A stretch of 64,000 nucleotides of DNA from Alkalibacter mobilis. GTDB taxonomy: Bacteria > Bacillota > Clostridia > Eubacteriales > Alkalibacteraceae. Below, one piece after another: positions 16,930 through 25,454 of this stretch; within the stretch, counting starts at the first letter, position 1, and every line of letters starts with the position of its first letter. Under the pieces are notes generated by a model. The model saw only the letters and a program-made list of their open reading frames with translations. It was not told where the DNA came from and did no database searches. The DNA lies in NCBI RefSeq assembly GCF_015594845.1, contig NZ_JADNRK010000002.1, forward strand, positions 145,281 through 209,280, written 5' to 3'. The position numbers and the translations under genes were made by a program.

Positions 16930-18270
16930 TTATTTCTTTCTTATTCTCGCAATAAAAAAGCCATCAGTTCCATGGACATTTGGAAACAATTTGACGAAGC
17001 CATTTTCATCAACTAAACCATTAAAAATGTTCGCCTCGAATTCCCTATCTATTTCACAATCAGGCCGTTTCTTTAGCAGAAAATCGACTACTCCTTGATT
17101 TTCTCTGGGATTGATGGTGCACGTGGTGTAAACCAACAAACCACCTTTTTTCAAGCTGTCGTATGCATTCAATATGAGATTTTTTTGAATTAGTTGAAGC
17201 TCATGTAATTTTTTCGGGGTCAGATTGTACTTTATATCAGGCTTTCGCCGGATGATTCCAATGCCCGAACAGGGAGCATCCAGTAAAACACTATCATAAC
17301 TTTCCAATTCATCCCTGTCAGGCGGCATCGAACCGTCATGCAATTGACAAATTGCGTTTTTCATCCCCATGCGTTTAAGGTTATCCTCTATGAGTTTTAT
17401 TTTATGTTTATGAACATCTCTGGCAACCACGGTTCCAGAGCCAATCTTTTGAGCAATGTGCGTAGTTTTTCCTCCCGGTGCTGCACACATGTCCAAAACA
17501 GTATTCCCGTCTTTCAGATCCATTGCCTCCACGCTCAGCATGGCACCCTCATCTTGAATTATGTACAAACCCTTCTTATAACTTTCCAAATCGGATATAT
17601 TGACCATCCCCAAAGTTTTTAGAGAATCGTATACATATTTGTTCGAAAAGCTCTCTATTCCTTCACTTCTTAAGATGTCCTGTAATTCCAATTTATTTGT
17701 CTTTAAAGTGTTTACCCTGATATTAAGCTCTGGCTCATCCATTGAAGCTTTAAAAAATTCTGTAGTGAATCTACTCCCATAAAAACTTTTCACAAAATCG
17801 AAGAGCCACTTTGGCACTGAATATTTGAGATTTTCCGGTATTTCCCTTGATTTGATCTGATCCGCATTTCTTGCAACGTTGCGCAAAACTCCATTAACAA
17901 AACCCGAACCTCTGCCTTTGTCGACACTTTTGCTTATTTCTACACATTCATTTACAATAGCAAAAGAAGGCACTTTATCCAAATATAGAATTTGATAAAT
18001 GCCTGTCCTCAATATTGCCAATATCCAAGGCGAAATGCTCTTCAAGCTCTTTTTAGTGAAACTGGCAATAACGCTATCCAAAAAAAGTTTGTTTTTTTCC
18101 GTTCCATATACTATGGCCTTCACAAGTCCTTTGTCTACTTGACTCAAAGAACCCTCGTCCAATTTCTTTTTCAATATGATATTTGTGTACGAACCCTTTT
18201 CCTCTATATCATATAATATGGAAATCGCCGTCCCACGTGCGCTTTTGATTCTGTAATTATTTTCTATCAA
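16930..18270 (-). CDS. rsmB: 16S rRNA (cytosine967-C5)-methyltransferase RsmB
   Basis: Makes m5C967 in 16S rRNA. The 446-residue protein has an N-terminal NusB-like RNA-binding domain (to about residue 140) and a C-terminal SAM domain with DMCAAPGGKTTHIA, the catalytic DAPCSG motif and the second cysteine in TTCTINPREN. The start is a TTG whose bases overlap the TGA stop of the upstream metallopeptidase gene, with GGGG a few bases before. Confidence 0.96.
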   Translation of the reverse strand: MIENNYRIKSARGTAISILYDIEEKGSYTNIILKKKLDEGSLSQVDKGLVKAIVYGTEKNKLFLDSVIASFTKKSLKSISPWILAILRTGIYQILYLDKVPSFAIVNECVEISKSVDKGRGSGFVNGVLRNVARNADQIKSREIPENLKYSVPKWLFDFVKSFYGSRFTTEFFKASMDEPELNIRVNTLKTNKLELQDILRSEGIESFSNKYVYDSLKTLGMVNISDLESYKKGLYIIQDEGAMLSVEAMDLKDGNTVLDMCAAPGGKTTHIAQKIGSGTVVARDVHKHKIKLIEDNLKRMGMKNAICQLHDGSMPPDRDELESYDSVLLDAPCSGIGIIRRKPDIKYNLTPKKLHELQLIQKNLILNAYDSLKKGGLLVYTTCTINPRENQGVVDFLLKKRPDCEIDREFEANIFNGLVDENGFVKLFPNVHGTDGFFIARIRKK

Positions 18271-18953
18271 TCTCTCGAACCCCTTAACACAAGAAGTCTT
18301 ACAATTTGCAGTATGGACATCAACATAGCAGCTACATAAGTCAAGGCTGCCGCATCCAATACTTTTTTAACACCTACTGTTTCTTCCTGTAAAACCAGTC
18401 CATTGGCTGATAGCTGGGTTACAGCTCTTCTGCTGGCGTTAAATTCGACCGGCAATGTAATCAAATTAAATACGACTGATCCGCTAAAAAAAATTATTCC
18501 AAGATTCATCAATCCCGTAGCCGAAAAAATAAATCCTATTAAGAAAAGTATCCAAGCTGCATTTGATGCAAGATTGACCACAGGGACTATGGCATTTCTA
18601 ATTTTCAGCGGAGCATATGATTCATTGTGTTGAATTGCATGTCCCACTTCATGAGCAGCAATTCCCACAGCTGCCACGCTTCTTCCGTTATAAACCTCGT
18701 TTGACAATCTGAGAACTCGTTTTCTCGGATCGTAATGATCCGATAACTTGCCGCCCACCAACTCGATGGAGATTCCTGTTAGACCGTTCCTATCTAGAAT
18801 ATTCCTTGCTGTTTGCGCTCCGGTCAGGCCCCTTGAATTGGGGACACGCAAATATCTGTTATATGTACTGCTCACTTTATTTTGTGCGTAGGCAGCTATC
18901 AAAATTCCCGGTATGAGAATTAACATTGTTGAATCAAATAAAAATGGAAACAT
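18267..18953 (-). CDS. Zinc membrane metallopeptidase of the YugP family
   Basis: Neutral zinc metallopeptidase (DUF2268-like/YugP) of 228 residues with an N-terminal membrane segment, the zinc-binding HEVGH motif (in GIAAHEVGHAIQHNESY) and two or three further hydrophobic helices toward the C-terminus. Substrate unknown. The ATG at 18953 is preferred; an in-frame TTG 15 bases upstream overlaps the GGAGGGG ribosome binding site. It is inserted between fmt and rsmB, genes that are adjacent in Bacillus. Confidence 0.9.
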   Translation of the reverse strand: MFPFLFDSTMLILIPGILIAAYAQNKVSSTYNRYLRVPNSRGLTGAQTARNILDRNGLTGISIELVGGKLSDHYDPRKRVLRLSNEVYNGRSVAAVGIAAHEVGHAIQHNESYAPLKIRNAIVPVVNLASNAAWILFLIGFIFSATGLMNLGIIFFSGSVVFNLITLPVEFNASRRAVTQLSANGLVLQEETVGVKKVLDAAALTYVAAMLMSILQIVRLLVLRGSRD

Positions 18954-19003
18954 GATTTTCCCCTCCAAATATTTTCCTTAAGAATATCTCACATAGCTTA
19001 ATA

Positions 19004-19957
19004 TTAACTTAAAGTGGCAAACACAGCCCCTGTCAAGTCTTTATGTCCTCTTGAATATTCCTCAACGCTCATTACTTTTTTGCCCGGAAATTGGATTTCT
19101 TTTATCAACAACAGACCAGTGCCTGTCCTTATGGACATTCCACGTTTATCTATCCCCAGAATTGTCCCTGGCTTTGCCTTTTCAAACTCGGGTTTATCTT
19201 CTTTCTCCAGAATTTGCGAGGCGGACAATTTCACTCTTTCTCCGTTCAGATAAGAAAAAGCTCCCGGGTAGGAGTAGGTTCCCCTGATCAAGTCATGGAT
19301 CTCTTTTGCACTTTTTTCCCATTGAATTTTTCCCGTTTCCCTGTTTATCTTTTGAGTATAGGTTGCTGCGTCGTGGTTTTGCTTTTCTGGAACAAGTCGG
19401 TTACTGGCAATTTGATTTAACGTATCTACAAGCAATGCAGCGCCCAATTTTGCCAATTCATCGTGCAACTCACTGGTTGTCATATCCCCGCTAATTTCAA
19501 CTGTTTTACGTAGCAACATGTCCCCAGTATCCATATCCTCATCCATTAACATGGTGGTTACGCCTGATTTTTCTCTACCGTCAATGACTGCCCAATGAAT
19601 TGGGGCCGCACCCCTGTATTCTGGCAAAAGTGACGCATGAACATTTATGCTGCCTTTCTTCGGAATATCTAAAATTTCCTTTGACAATAGTTGCCCGTAA
19701 GCAACTACAGCTAAAAAATCAGGCTCCATGGATTTCAATTCAGCTACAATTTTCGGGTCTTTTATATTTTGGGGCTGCAGTACTTTCAATCCAAATTTTA
19801 ATGCAGCTTCCTTTACCGGATTGTATTTTACCCTTTTGCCTCTTTGATTTGGTTTGTCCGGCTGAGTAACAACCGCACATATTTCATAATCACTTTCAAC
19901 AAGAGCTTTTAGTGAATCCACAGAGAATTCCGGTGTTCCCATGAATATGACCTTCAT
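19004..19957 (-). CDS. fmt: Methionyl-tRNA formyltransferase
   Basis: Formylates initiator Met-tRNA using 10-formyltetrahydrofolate. The 317-residue protein starts MKVIFMGTPEFSVDSL and carries the folate-site motif HASLLPEYRGAAPIHWA with the catalytic Asn-His-Asp residues, plus the C-terminal tRNA-binding domain. Its ATG overlaps the def stop by one base (TAATG), giving the classic def-fmt pair in which Def later removes the formyl group. Confidence 0.97.
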   Translation of the reverse strand: MKVIFMGTPEFSVDSLKALVESDYEICAVVTQPDKPNQRGKRVKYNPVKEAALKFGLKVLQPQNIKDPKIVAELKSMEPDFLAVVAYGQLLSKEILDIPKKGSINVHASLLPEYRGAAPIHWAVIDGREKSGVTTMLMDEDMDTGDMLLRKTVEISGDMTTSELHDELAKLGAALLVDTLNQIASNRLVPEKQNHDAATYTQKINRETGKIQWEKSAKEIHDLIRGTYSYPGAFSYLNGERVKLSASQILEKEDKPEFEKAKPGTILGIDKRGMSIRTGTGLLLIKEIQFPGKKVMSVEEYSRGHKDLTGAVFATLS

Positions 19958-20433
19958 TATTCATCAACCTCTTCATCAAATTCTGTCAACTCTTCTTCGA
20001 CTACCTTGTCAGTGAACAAAACTCCATTCAAATGATCCACCTCATGACATATCGCTCTTGCCAAAAGTTCTTCTGCAACCAATGTATTGTTTTTGCCATC
20101 AATATCAGTAAACTCGACCACGATCTTTTCTGGACGCTCGACCCGGCCTGTTACATCCGGGATACTCAAGCATCCTTCTAGTCCGTCTTGACATCCATAT
20201 TCCTCAATAATCACAGGGTTGATCAACGTTATGGGTCCTTCTCCAATATCAACAACTACAATTCTTCTAAGTATTCCCACTTGGTTTGCCGCCAGTCCGA
20301 TTCCTTCTGCGTCATACATGGTTTCAAGCATGTCATCCCGCAAAACTTTAATCCTGTCGGTGATTTGGTCTATTTCCCTGGCCCGCTTTCTCAAGACCGG
20401 GTCTTCATCTATTCTTATGTTTCTCAGCGCCAT
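19957..20433 (-). CDS. def: Peptide deformylase
   Basis: Metalloenzyme that removes the N-formyl group from new proteins. The 158-residue protein has all three family motifs: GIGLAANQVG, EGCLSIP (metal-binding Cys) and HEVDHLNG (metal-binding His and catalytic Glu). It follows priA by 11 bases and is overlapped by fmt. Confidence 0.97.
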   Translation of the reverse strand: MALRNIRIDEDPVLRKRAREIDQITDRIKVLRDDMLETMYDAEGIGLAANQVGILRRIVVVDIGEGPITLINPVIIEEYGCQDGLEGCLSIPDVTGRVERPEKIVVEFTDIDGKNNTLVAEELLARAICHEVDHLNGVLFTDKVVEEELTEFDEEVDE

Positions 20434-20444
20434 TTGAATTCCTC

Positions 20445-22706
20445 CTAATAAATGATATTTGGATTTACATCCACTACCATATTTGATTTGATTTTATTTG
20501 TTCTAGATCTGTTTATCTTTGAAATCACTTTATTGAACGTTTTGATTTCGTTTGTCTTTATGAGAATATAATATCTGTATTTATTGTTGATTCTTGTAAT
20601 ATTCGATTGTGCCGGAGGATAAACCTGATTCATCATATCTTGATCACCCAGGTCTTTAATCTCTTCTTCAAGCATCTTGTAGTAGGTTTCGCAATCTTTT
20701 TTTACCGCATCTCTTTGATTTCCTGAAAAACCAACGTATAGAAGCTGTGTAAAGGGAGGATAATCTCCGATTTTTCTATATTTTATTTCTTTTTCATAGA
20801 ACCCTTCATAATCATGCCTTGATGCAAATTCCAAGACATAATGCTCCGGATCATATGTTTGAATAACAATTTCACCTTGACGTTCCCCTCTGCCAGCCCT
20901 GCCTGAAACTTGGGTTATTAGTTGAAAGGTTCTCTCTGATGCCCTGAAATCAGGAAAATTCAAAGTTAAATCTGCCAACAAGACGCCTACAAGTGTTACA
21001 TTTTCAAAATCAAATCCCTTGGTGATCATTTGCGTTCCCAGAAGTATGTCAGCCTCTCCCTTTGAAAAAGAAGTCAACGCATTTTGAACATCGTCTTTTT
21101 TCCGCATGGTGTCTGTATCCATTCTAAGAATTTTTGATTCCGGAAAATATTTTGCAAGCATACTTTGAATCCTCTCGGTCCCACTTCCTGAATATTTGAT
21201 TTTTTTACTGTTGCAATTGGGACAAAACTCAGCGACTGGTTTGCTGCTCTTACAATAATGGCATTCCATTTTGTTTGATTTTCCATGATATGTCATAGCC
21301 ACATCGCATTTATTACATTTTATCACATGTCCGCATTCTCTACAGAATACAAAACTAAAATATCCTCTTTTATTTAAAAACAATATAACTTGTTCTTTCT
21401 CTTCCAATCTGCGTTTTATCGAATCGTAAAGTCTTTTGCTCAAAAAAGACCTATTACCATTTTTGAGTTCCTCTCGCATATCTACAATCGTCGATGGTGG
21501 CATGGATTGTCCATTGATTCTATCTGGCATCTTGAACAGTTTATACTTTCCCATGATTGCATTATAGTAAGTAGCAATTGAAGGAGTCGCACTTCCCAAA
21601 ACCAATTTGGCACCGTGCAATTCAGCAATTTTCCCTGCAAGAGTTATAGTGTCGAATCTCGGCCTATTGCCGGACTTATACGTGTTTTCATGTTCTTCAT
21701 CAATTATGATAACACCTAAATTTTTAAATGGCGAAAATATGGCCGATCTTGCTCCTATTATTATTTTGATTTTGCGATTTTCGATATCACGATACTGTCT
21801 TATTCTATCACTTTCAGTTATTTTACTGTGTATAACCGCTATCTCTTCATCAAATCTTTCCCTGATCCTGTTTATTGTTTGTGGTGTTAAAGAAATTTCA
21901 GGAACCAGGTAAAGACAAGACTTTCCTGTTTTCAGGCTTGCTTCCATCATTCTTAGATATACTTCTGTCTTTCCACTACCTGTCACACCGTGTATTAGAT
22001 ATCCTTTGTGATCCGATTTTTCGTATTCTTCAAGGATTTTCTTCTGTATGATTGTCAAAGCAGGCTTTTCTGATAGATTAAAATTTGAACTGCGGTCATT
22101 TTCGCTCTTGTAAGGTTCTATTATATTGGCTTTGATCAAAGCTTTCAAGGCAGTATTGCAGTTATTGATTTCGCTTTTGATCCATTCGTGTTTTTGCTTC
22201 TTTTCAAAAATCAATCTTAGAATTCTCTTTTGTATAATGGCATTTGACTTCAATAGATCCGATAACTTTTCAAAGTCCATCTCTTGAAATTTTTCAGTAA
22301 ACCTGTAACTGATATCTTCTTTCGCTTTTGAGTTTACGTAATACTCTGTTTCCCCCGACTTGTGTCTCCTCGTTTTAATTGATATGGTTCCAGGGTAGTA
22401 AGAGTTAGCAGCGTCCATGAAAAAAGAATGATAATTAAACTGCAGCCATTCGCAAATTTCTAGTTGTCTCCAGTCAAGTGTTGGAAAACCGTCTATGGTT
22501 CCCAAAATTTTCTTTAATTTTTCTGTATTGTTACCTTCAGTGATTTTATATATCAGACCGTCGATTTTTTTATTATTTATGCCGAAGGGTACTATTACTC
22601 TCATTCCGGGCATAATTTCATTTTCCAATTTTTCAGGAACAAAATAGTCAAAAGGTCTATCCGTGTTGATGTTTAATTGATTGATATAAACTTGGGCAAT
22701 TTTCAC
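20445..22706 (-). CDS. priA: Primosomal replication-restart helicase PriA
   Basis: Reloads the replisome at abandoned forks. The 753-residue protein has the 3'-DNA-binding domain at the N-terminus, Walker A HGVTGSGKTEVY, DEEH box, the eight-cysteine zinc-binding insert (CRECGHVIKCNKCD ... CHYCKSSKPVAEFCPNC) and C-terminal helicase motifs VSGRAGRG. A GTG at 22706 is preferred as start because GGAGG stands five bases ahead of it; an upstream in-frame TTG overlaps that site. A strong terminator (22736-22766) separates it from rpoZ, and coaBC, normally between the two, is missing. Confidence 0.96.
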   Translation of the reverse strand: MKIAQVYINQLNINTDRPFDYFVPEKLENEIMPGMRVIVPFGINNKKIDGLIYKITEGNNTEKLKKILGTIDGFPTLDWRQLEICEWLQFNYHSFFMDAANSYYPGTISIKTRRHKSGETEYYVNSKAKEDISYRFTEKFQEMDFEKLSDLLKSNAIIQKRILRLIFEKKQKHEWIKSEINNCNTALKALIKANIIEPYKSENDRSSNFNLSEKPALTIIQKKILEEYEKSDHKGYLIHGVTGSGKTEVYLRMMEASLKTGKSCLYLVPEISLTPQTINRIRERFDEEIAVIHSKITESDRIRQYRDIENRKIKIIIGARSAIFSPFKNLGVIIIDEEHENTYKSGNRPRFDTITLAGKIAELHGAKLVLGSATPSIATYYNAIMGKYKLFKMPDRINGQSMPPSTIVDMREELKNGNRSFLSKRLYDSIKRRLEEKEQVILFLNKRGYFSFVFCRECGHVIKCNKCDVAMTYHGKSNKMECHYCKSSKPVAEFCPNCNSKKIKYSGSGTERIQSMLAKYFPESKILRMDTDTMRKKDDVQNALTSFSKGEADILLGTQMITKGFDFENVTLVGVLLADLTLNFPDFRASERTFQLITQVSGRAGRGERQGEIVIQTYDPEHYVLEFASRHDYEGFYEKEIKYRKIGDYPPFTQLLYVGFSGNQRDAVKKDCETYYKMLEEEIKDLGDQDMMNQVYPPAQSNITRINNKYRYYILIKTNEIKTFNKVISKINRSRTNKIKSNMVVDVNPNIIY

Positions 22707-22735
22707 ATTTCCCTCCAATGTCCAGCTTTAAGTTT

Positions 22736-22766
22736 AAAAAAAGAGCAACAGCTGTCAAGCCATTGC
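22736..22766 (-). terminator. Intrinsic terminator between rpoZ and priA
   Basis: On the minus strand GCAATGGCT pairs over nine positions (two G-T) with AGCTGTTGC around a TGAC loop, followed by TCTTTTTTT. A textbook terminator that closes the dapF-yicC-gmk-rpoZ unit or attenuates read-through into priA. Confidence 0.75.
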
Positions 22767-22775
22767 CGATCAATC

Positions 22776-22964
22776 TTACTTGTAATAAAATTTCAATTTG
22801 TCCTCAGCAATTTCCTTTGTCGCCAATGAAACCGGATTTTTGATCTCTCCTTCAACAAACTGGTTCTTTTCAACTATTTGTCTGGCTCTTTTTGATACGA
22901 TCAAAACAAGAGAGTACTTATTGCCGGCCTTTGCGATCAACTTGTTCAGTGCAGGATATCTCAT
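22776..22964 (-). CDS. rpoZ: DNA-directed RNA polymerase omega subunit
   Basis: Small RNA polymerase subunit that helps assemble the beta' subunit. The 62-residue protein begins MRYPALNKLIAKAGNKYSLV and has the KRARQI and PVSLATKEIAEDKL stretches of the omega family. It is five bases downstream of gmk, the conserved gmk-rpoZ pair. Confidence 0.93.
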   Translation of the reverse strand: MRYPALNKLIAKAGNKYSLVLIVSKRARQIVEKNQFVEGEIKNPVSLATKEIAEDKLKFYYK

Positions 22965-22969
22965 CTTGG

Positions 22970-23596
22970 TTACCTCCCTATTATCTCTTCAATTTTACTT
23001 TTAAGTCTTTCTGATCTGCATTTTTCCGCTGTTATAATTGCAGAAACCTGCTTAGCAGCCACCGTAACCTCATCATTGATTACTATATAACTGTATTTTG
23101 TTGCATTTCTTATTTCATCACAGGCACATTCCATTCTTTTATTGAGTTGTTCAGGATTTTCTGTGCCTCTTTCAGTGATTCTCTTTTTCAGCTCCTTGAT
23201 TGAAGGAGGTACAACAAAAATATAGATCCCTTCAGGATAGTTTGCTCTAACCTGTGCAGCTCCTTGAATATCAATTTCCAATATCACATCGATTCCTCTA
23301 TCCATTTTTTCCAAAACTGGACTTTTAGGAGTTCCATAATAGTTGTCATATACCTTGGCATATTCCAAAAATTCATTGTTGCCTATCATATCCAAAAAAT
23401 TCGCCTTGTTTATAAAGTAATAGTTTTTCCCTTCAACTTCACCGTTTCTAGGATCTCGCGTGGTGGCCGACACCGATACTTCCAGATTCTTTTCATGCTT
23501 TAAAAGTTCCTTGCAAATAGTCCCCTTGCCGGCGCCTGAAGGACCTGATATTACTATTAATAATCCTTTATCTCTCTCATAAAAGCTGCTACTCAT
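22970..23596 (-). CDS. gmk: Guanylate kinase
   Basis: Phosphorylates GMP to GDP with ATP. The 208-residue protein has the P-loop GPSGAGKG at residues 18-25, the GMP-binding TTRDPRNGEVEGKNYYF motif and LEIDIQGA. GGAGATAAAAT precedes the ATG. It follows yicC directly; the remA gene found between these two in Bacillus is absent. Confidence 0.97.
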   Translation of the reverse strand: MSSSFYERDKGLLIVISGPSGAGKGTICKELLKHEKNLEVSVSATTRDPRNGEVEGKNYYFINKANFLDMIGNNEFLEYAKVYDNYYGTPKSPVLEKMDRGIDVILEIDIQGAAQVRANYPEGIYIFVVPPSIKELKKRITERGTENPEQLNKRMECACDEIRNATKYSYIVINDEVTVAAKQVSAIITAEKCRSERLKSKIEEIIGR

Positions 23597-23608
23597 ATTT
23601 TATCTCCA

Positions 23609-24487
23609 TCATTCAATATTTTGAATCTGTTCTCTCATTTTTTCTATCTCGCTCTTAATGTCTACTACAAAATTTGATATATCCAAGTGATTTGACTTTG
23701 AACCGATTGTATTTATTTCTCGATGCATCTCTTGAATCAGAAAATCTAGTTTTCTGCCAACAGAATCAGACTCGTTCATTATTTTTCCAAAACGCTGGAT
23801 ATGGCTGTTTAATCTGATCAATTCTTCAGTAATATTTGCTTTGTCCGATAAATATGCTATTTCTTCAAGCAGTCTTTTTTCATCTATTTCAATTTCCTGC
23901 GTGTATTCTTGAATTCGCATCCTTAATTTTTCAGTATTATCCTTCAATACAACATCTTCAAGAGATTTGATCTGTTTTAAATCATTTTCTATCAAGCCCA
24001 GTCGCTTGACAAAATCGCTTTCAAGCGCGGCGCCTTCACTCTTTCTGGTCTCAACAACTCCATCTAAAGCTTTTCCTAGTGCAGCCTTTACTTTTCTCCA
24101 TAGAATTTCCATGTCGGTTTCAGTTTCTTCCGAATAAATCACATCGGGGAACTTGGAAATCAAAGACAGCGAATATTCTCCTGTAACTTCAGGTATTTGA
24201 TTTTTTATAGTCTTCAGGCAATCCATATAAGCTTTGGCCAAGTCCAAATCGACCTTGATGTTTTTGCTTTCCAAACCGAAATGATTTATCTTGACATTTA
24301 TTTCGATTCGGCCTCTAACTAAAAACTTGCCGACTTCCTTGCGAATCATATCTTCTGCAAAGTTAAGCTGTCTGGGCATTCTTATAAAAAAATCCTTGTA
24401 ACGATGATTGATAGTTTTGATTTCGACCGTTATATCTATAAGATCGTCTTTAAATTCGCCTTTTCCATACCCGGTCATGCTGTTCAT
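23609..24487 (-). CDS. YicC-family endoribonuclease-like protein
   Basis: YicC/YloC family protein of 292 residues, starting with the family hallmark MNSMTGYGKGEF and ending with the conserved MHREINTIGSKSNHLDISNFVVDIKSEIEKMREQIQNIE. Family members have been reported to be RNA-cleaving or to promote sRNA decay; the role in Clostridia is not established. The ATG overlaps the dapF TGA (TGATG), so it is translationally coupled. Confidence 0.92.
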   Translation of the reverse strand: MNSMTGYGKGEFKDDLIDITVEIKTINHRYKDFFIRMPRQLNFAEDMIRKEVGKFLVRGRIEINVKINHFGLESKNIKVDLDLAKAYMDCLKTIKNQIPEVTGEYSLSLISKFPDVIYSEETETDMEILWRKVKAALGKALDGVVETRKSEGAALESDFVKRLGLIENDLKQIKSLEDVVLKDNTEKLRMRIQEYTQEIEIDEKRLLEEIAYLSDKANITEELIRLNSHIQRFGKIMNESDSVGRKLDFLIQEMHREINTIGSKSNHLDISNFVVDIKSEIEKMREQIQNIE

Positions 24488-25338
24488 CAAAATTCCTCCT
24501 CGGCAAATGAAATTTTTCCTTCAAATACGTGGATCGCAGGGCCTGTCATGATCACTGTATCTCCAACTTCTACAGTCAATATCCCTCCGGGTGTTTTTAC
24601 ATTGACTTTTTCATCTATCATTTGCTTTTTATTTAGCAGTGCAACGCTGGCACATGAACCTGTTCCGCAAGCCAAGGTAAGACCCGATCCTCTTTCCCAA
24701 GTGGTTACCCTGATATTTTTTCGGTCTAATATTTGAGCAAAATTTACATTTGCACCATGGCTGAACAATTTATTTTTCTCCACAAACGGCCCTATCTTTT
24801 CTATTGGATATGAATCCATATCATCGACCTGTATTATTCCATGTGGATTTCCCATAGACACTGCTGATAAAAGAATATCCCCAAATTCTGTCTGAAGACT
24901 AAAATCGATCAATTGTTTTTCAGTGGTGACAACTCCTATCTTTTCCGTTTCAAAAATAGCCGGTCCCATATCGACACTAATTTTTGAAGCCTTGCAACCG
25001 TCGAGTTCCTCAATAGTTATTATTTTTTCACCGGCCGGTGTTTCAACAGTAAAAATTTTATTGTCCAATATTCCATTGTCATATACATGTTTTGCAAAGC
25101 ACCTTATACCATTACCGCACATGGCTGCCAGGCTACCGTCTGAATTATGATATACCATTTTTATATCGGAACTGTCAGATTTTTCAACCAATAAAAACCC
25201 ATCTGCACCTATGCCAAAATGTCGATCACACATTTTTGCTATCGCATCCTGACTCAAAGATATTCTCTTGTCTAAATTCTCAACAATTATAAAATCATTT
25301 CCCGTACCGTGATATTTACTGAAATTTATTTTAACCAA
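24487..25338 (-). CDS. dapF: Diaminopimelate epimerase
   Basis: Interconverts LL- and meso-diaminopimelate for lysine and peptidoglycan. The 283-residue protein has the KYHGTGNDFI start motif, the catalytic cysteines in NSDGSLAAMCGNGIRC and ERGSGLTLACGTGSCAS. The start codon is uncertain: a TTG at 25338 abuts GGAGG with no spacing, while an ATA at 25329, nine bases after GGAGG, would start the protein exactly where the family does. It heads the dapF-yicC-gmk-rpoZ unit with an extended -10 promoter upstream. Confidence 0.96.
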   Translation of the reverse strand: MVKINFSKYHGTGNDFIIVENLDKRISLSQDAIAKMCDRHFGIGADGFLLVEKSDSSDIKMVYHNSDGSLAAMCGNGIRCFAKHVYDNGILDNKIFTVETPAGEKIITIEELDGCKASKISVDMGPAIFETEKIGVVTTEKQLIDFSLQTEFGDILLSAVSMGNPHGIIQVDDMDSYPIEKIGPFVEKNKLFSHGANVNFAQILDRKNIRVTTWERGSGLTLACGTGSCASVALLNKKQMIDEKVNVKTPGGILTVEVGDTVIMTGPAIHVFEGKISFAEEEF

Positions 25339-25357
25339 CCTCCAATTGTATTATTAC

Positions 25358-25366
25358 ATTATAACA
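25358..25366 (-). promoter_or_regulatory. Extended -10 promoter of dapF
   Basis: TGTTATAAT on the minus strand (TATAAT at 25358-25363), 19 bases upstream of the first possible start codon. No clear -35 element, as is usual for extended -10 promoters. Confidence 0.55.
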
Positions 25367-25405
25367 TATATCAGATTGAATCTTATAGAATTTTTAATCT
25401 GTCTT

Positions 25406-25414
25406 TGTTACAAT
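25406..25414 (+). promoter_or_regulatory. Extended -10 promoter of rqcH
   Basis: TGTTACAAT on the plus strand (TACAAT at 25409-25414), about 40 bases before the rqcH ATG. No convincing -35 element is seen. Confidence 0.45.
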
Positions 25415-25454
25415 ATTAGGTGTTCCACATTTAAATGGAAAAGGAGTTGTCAAC

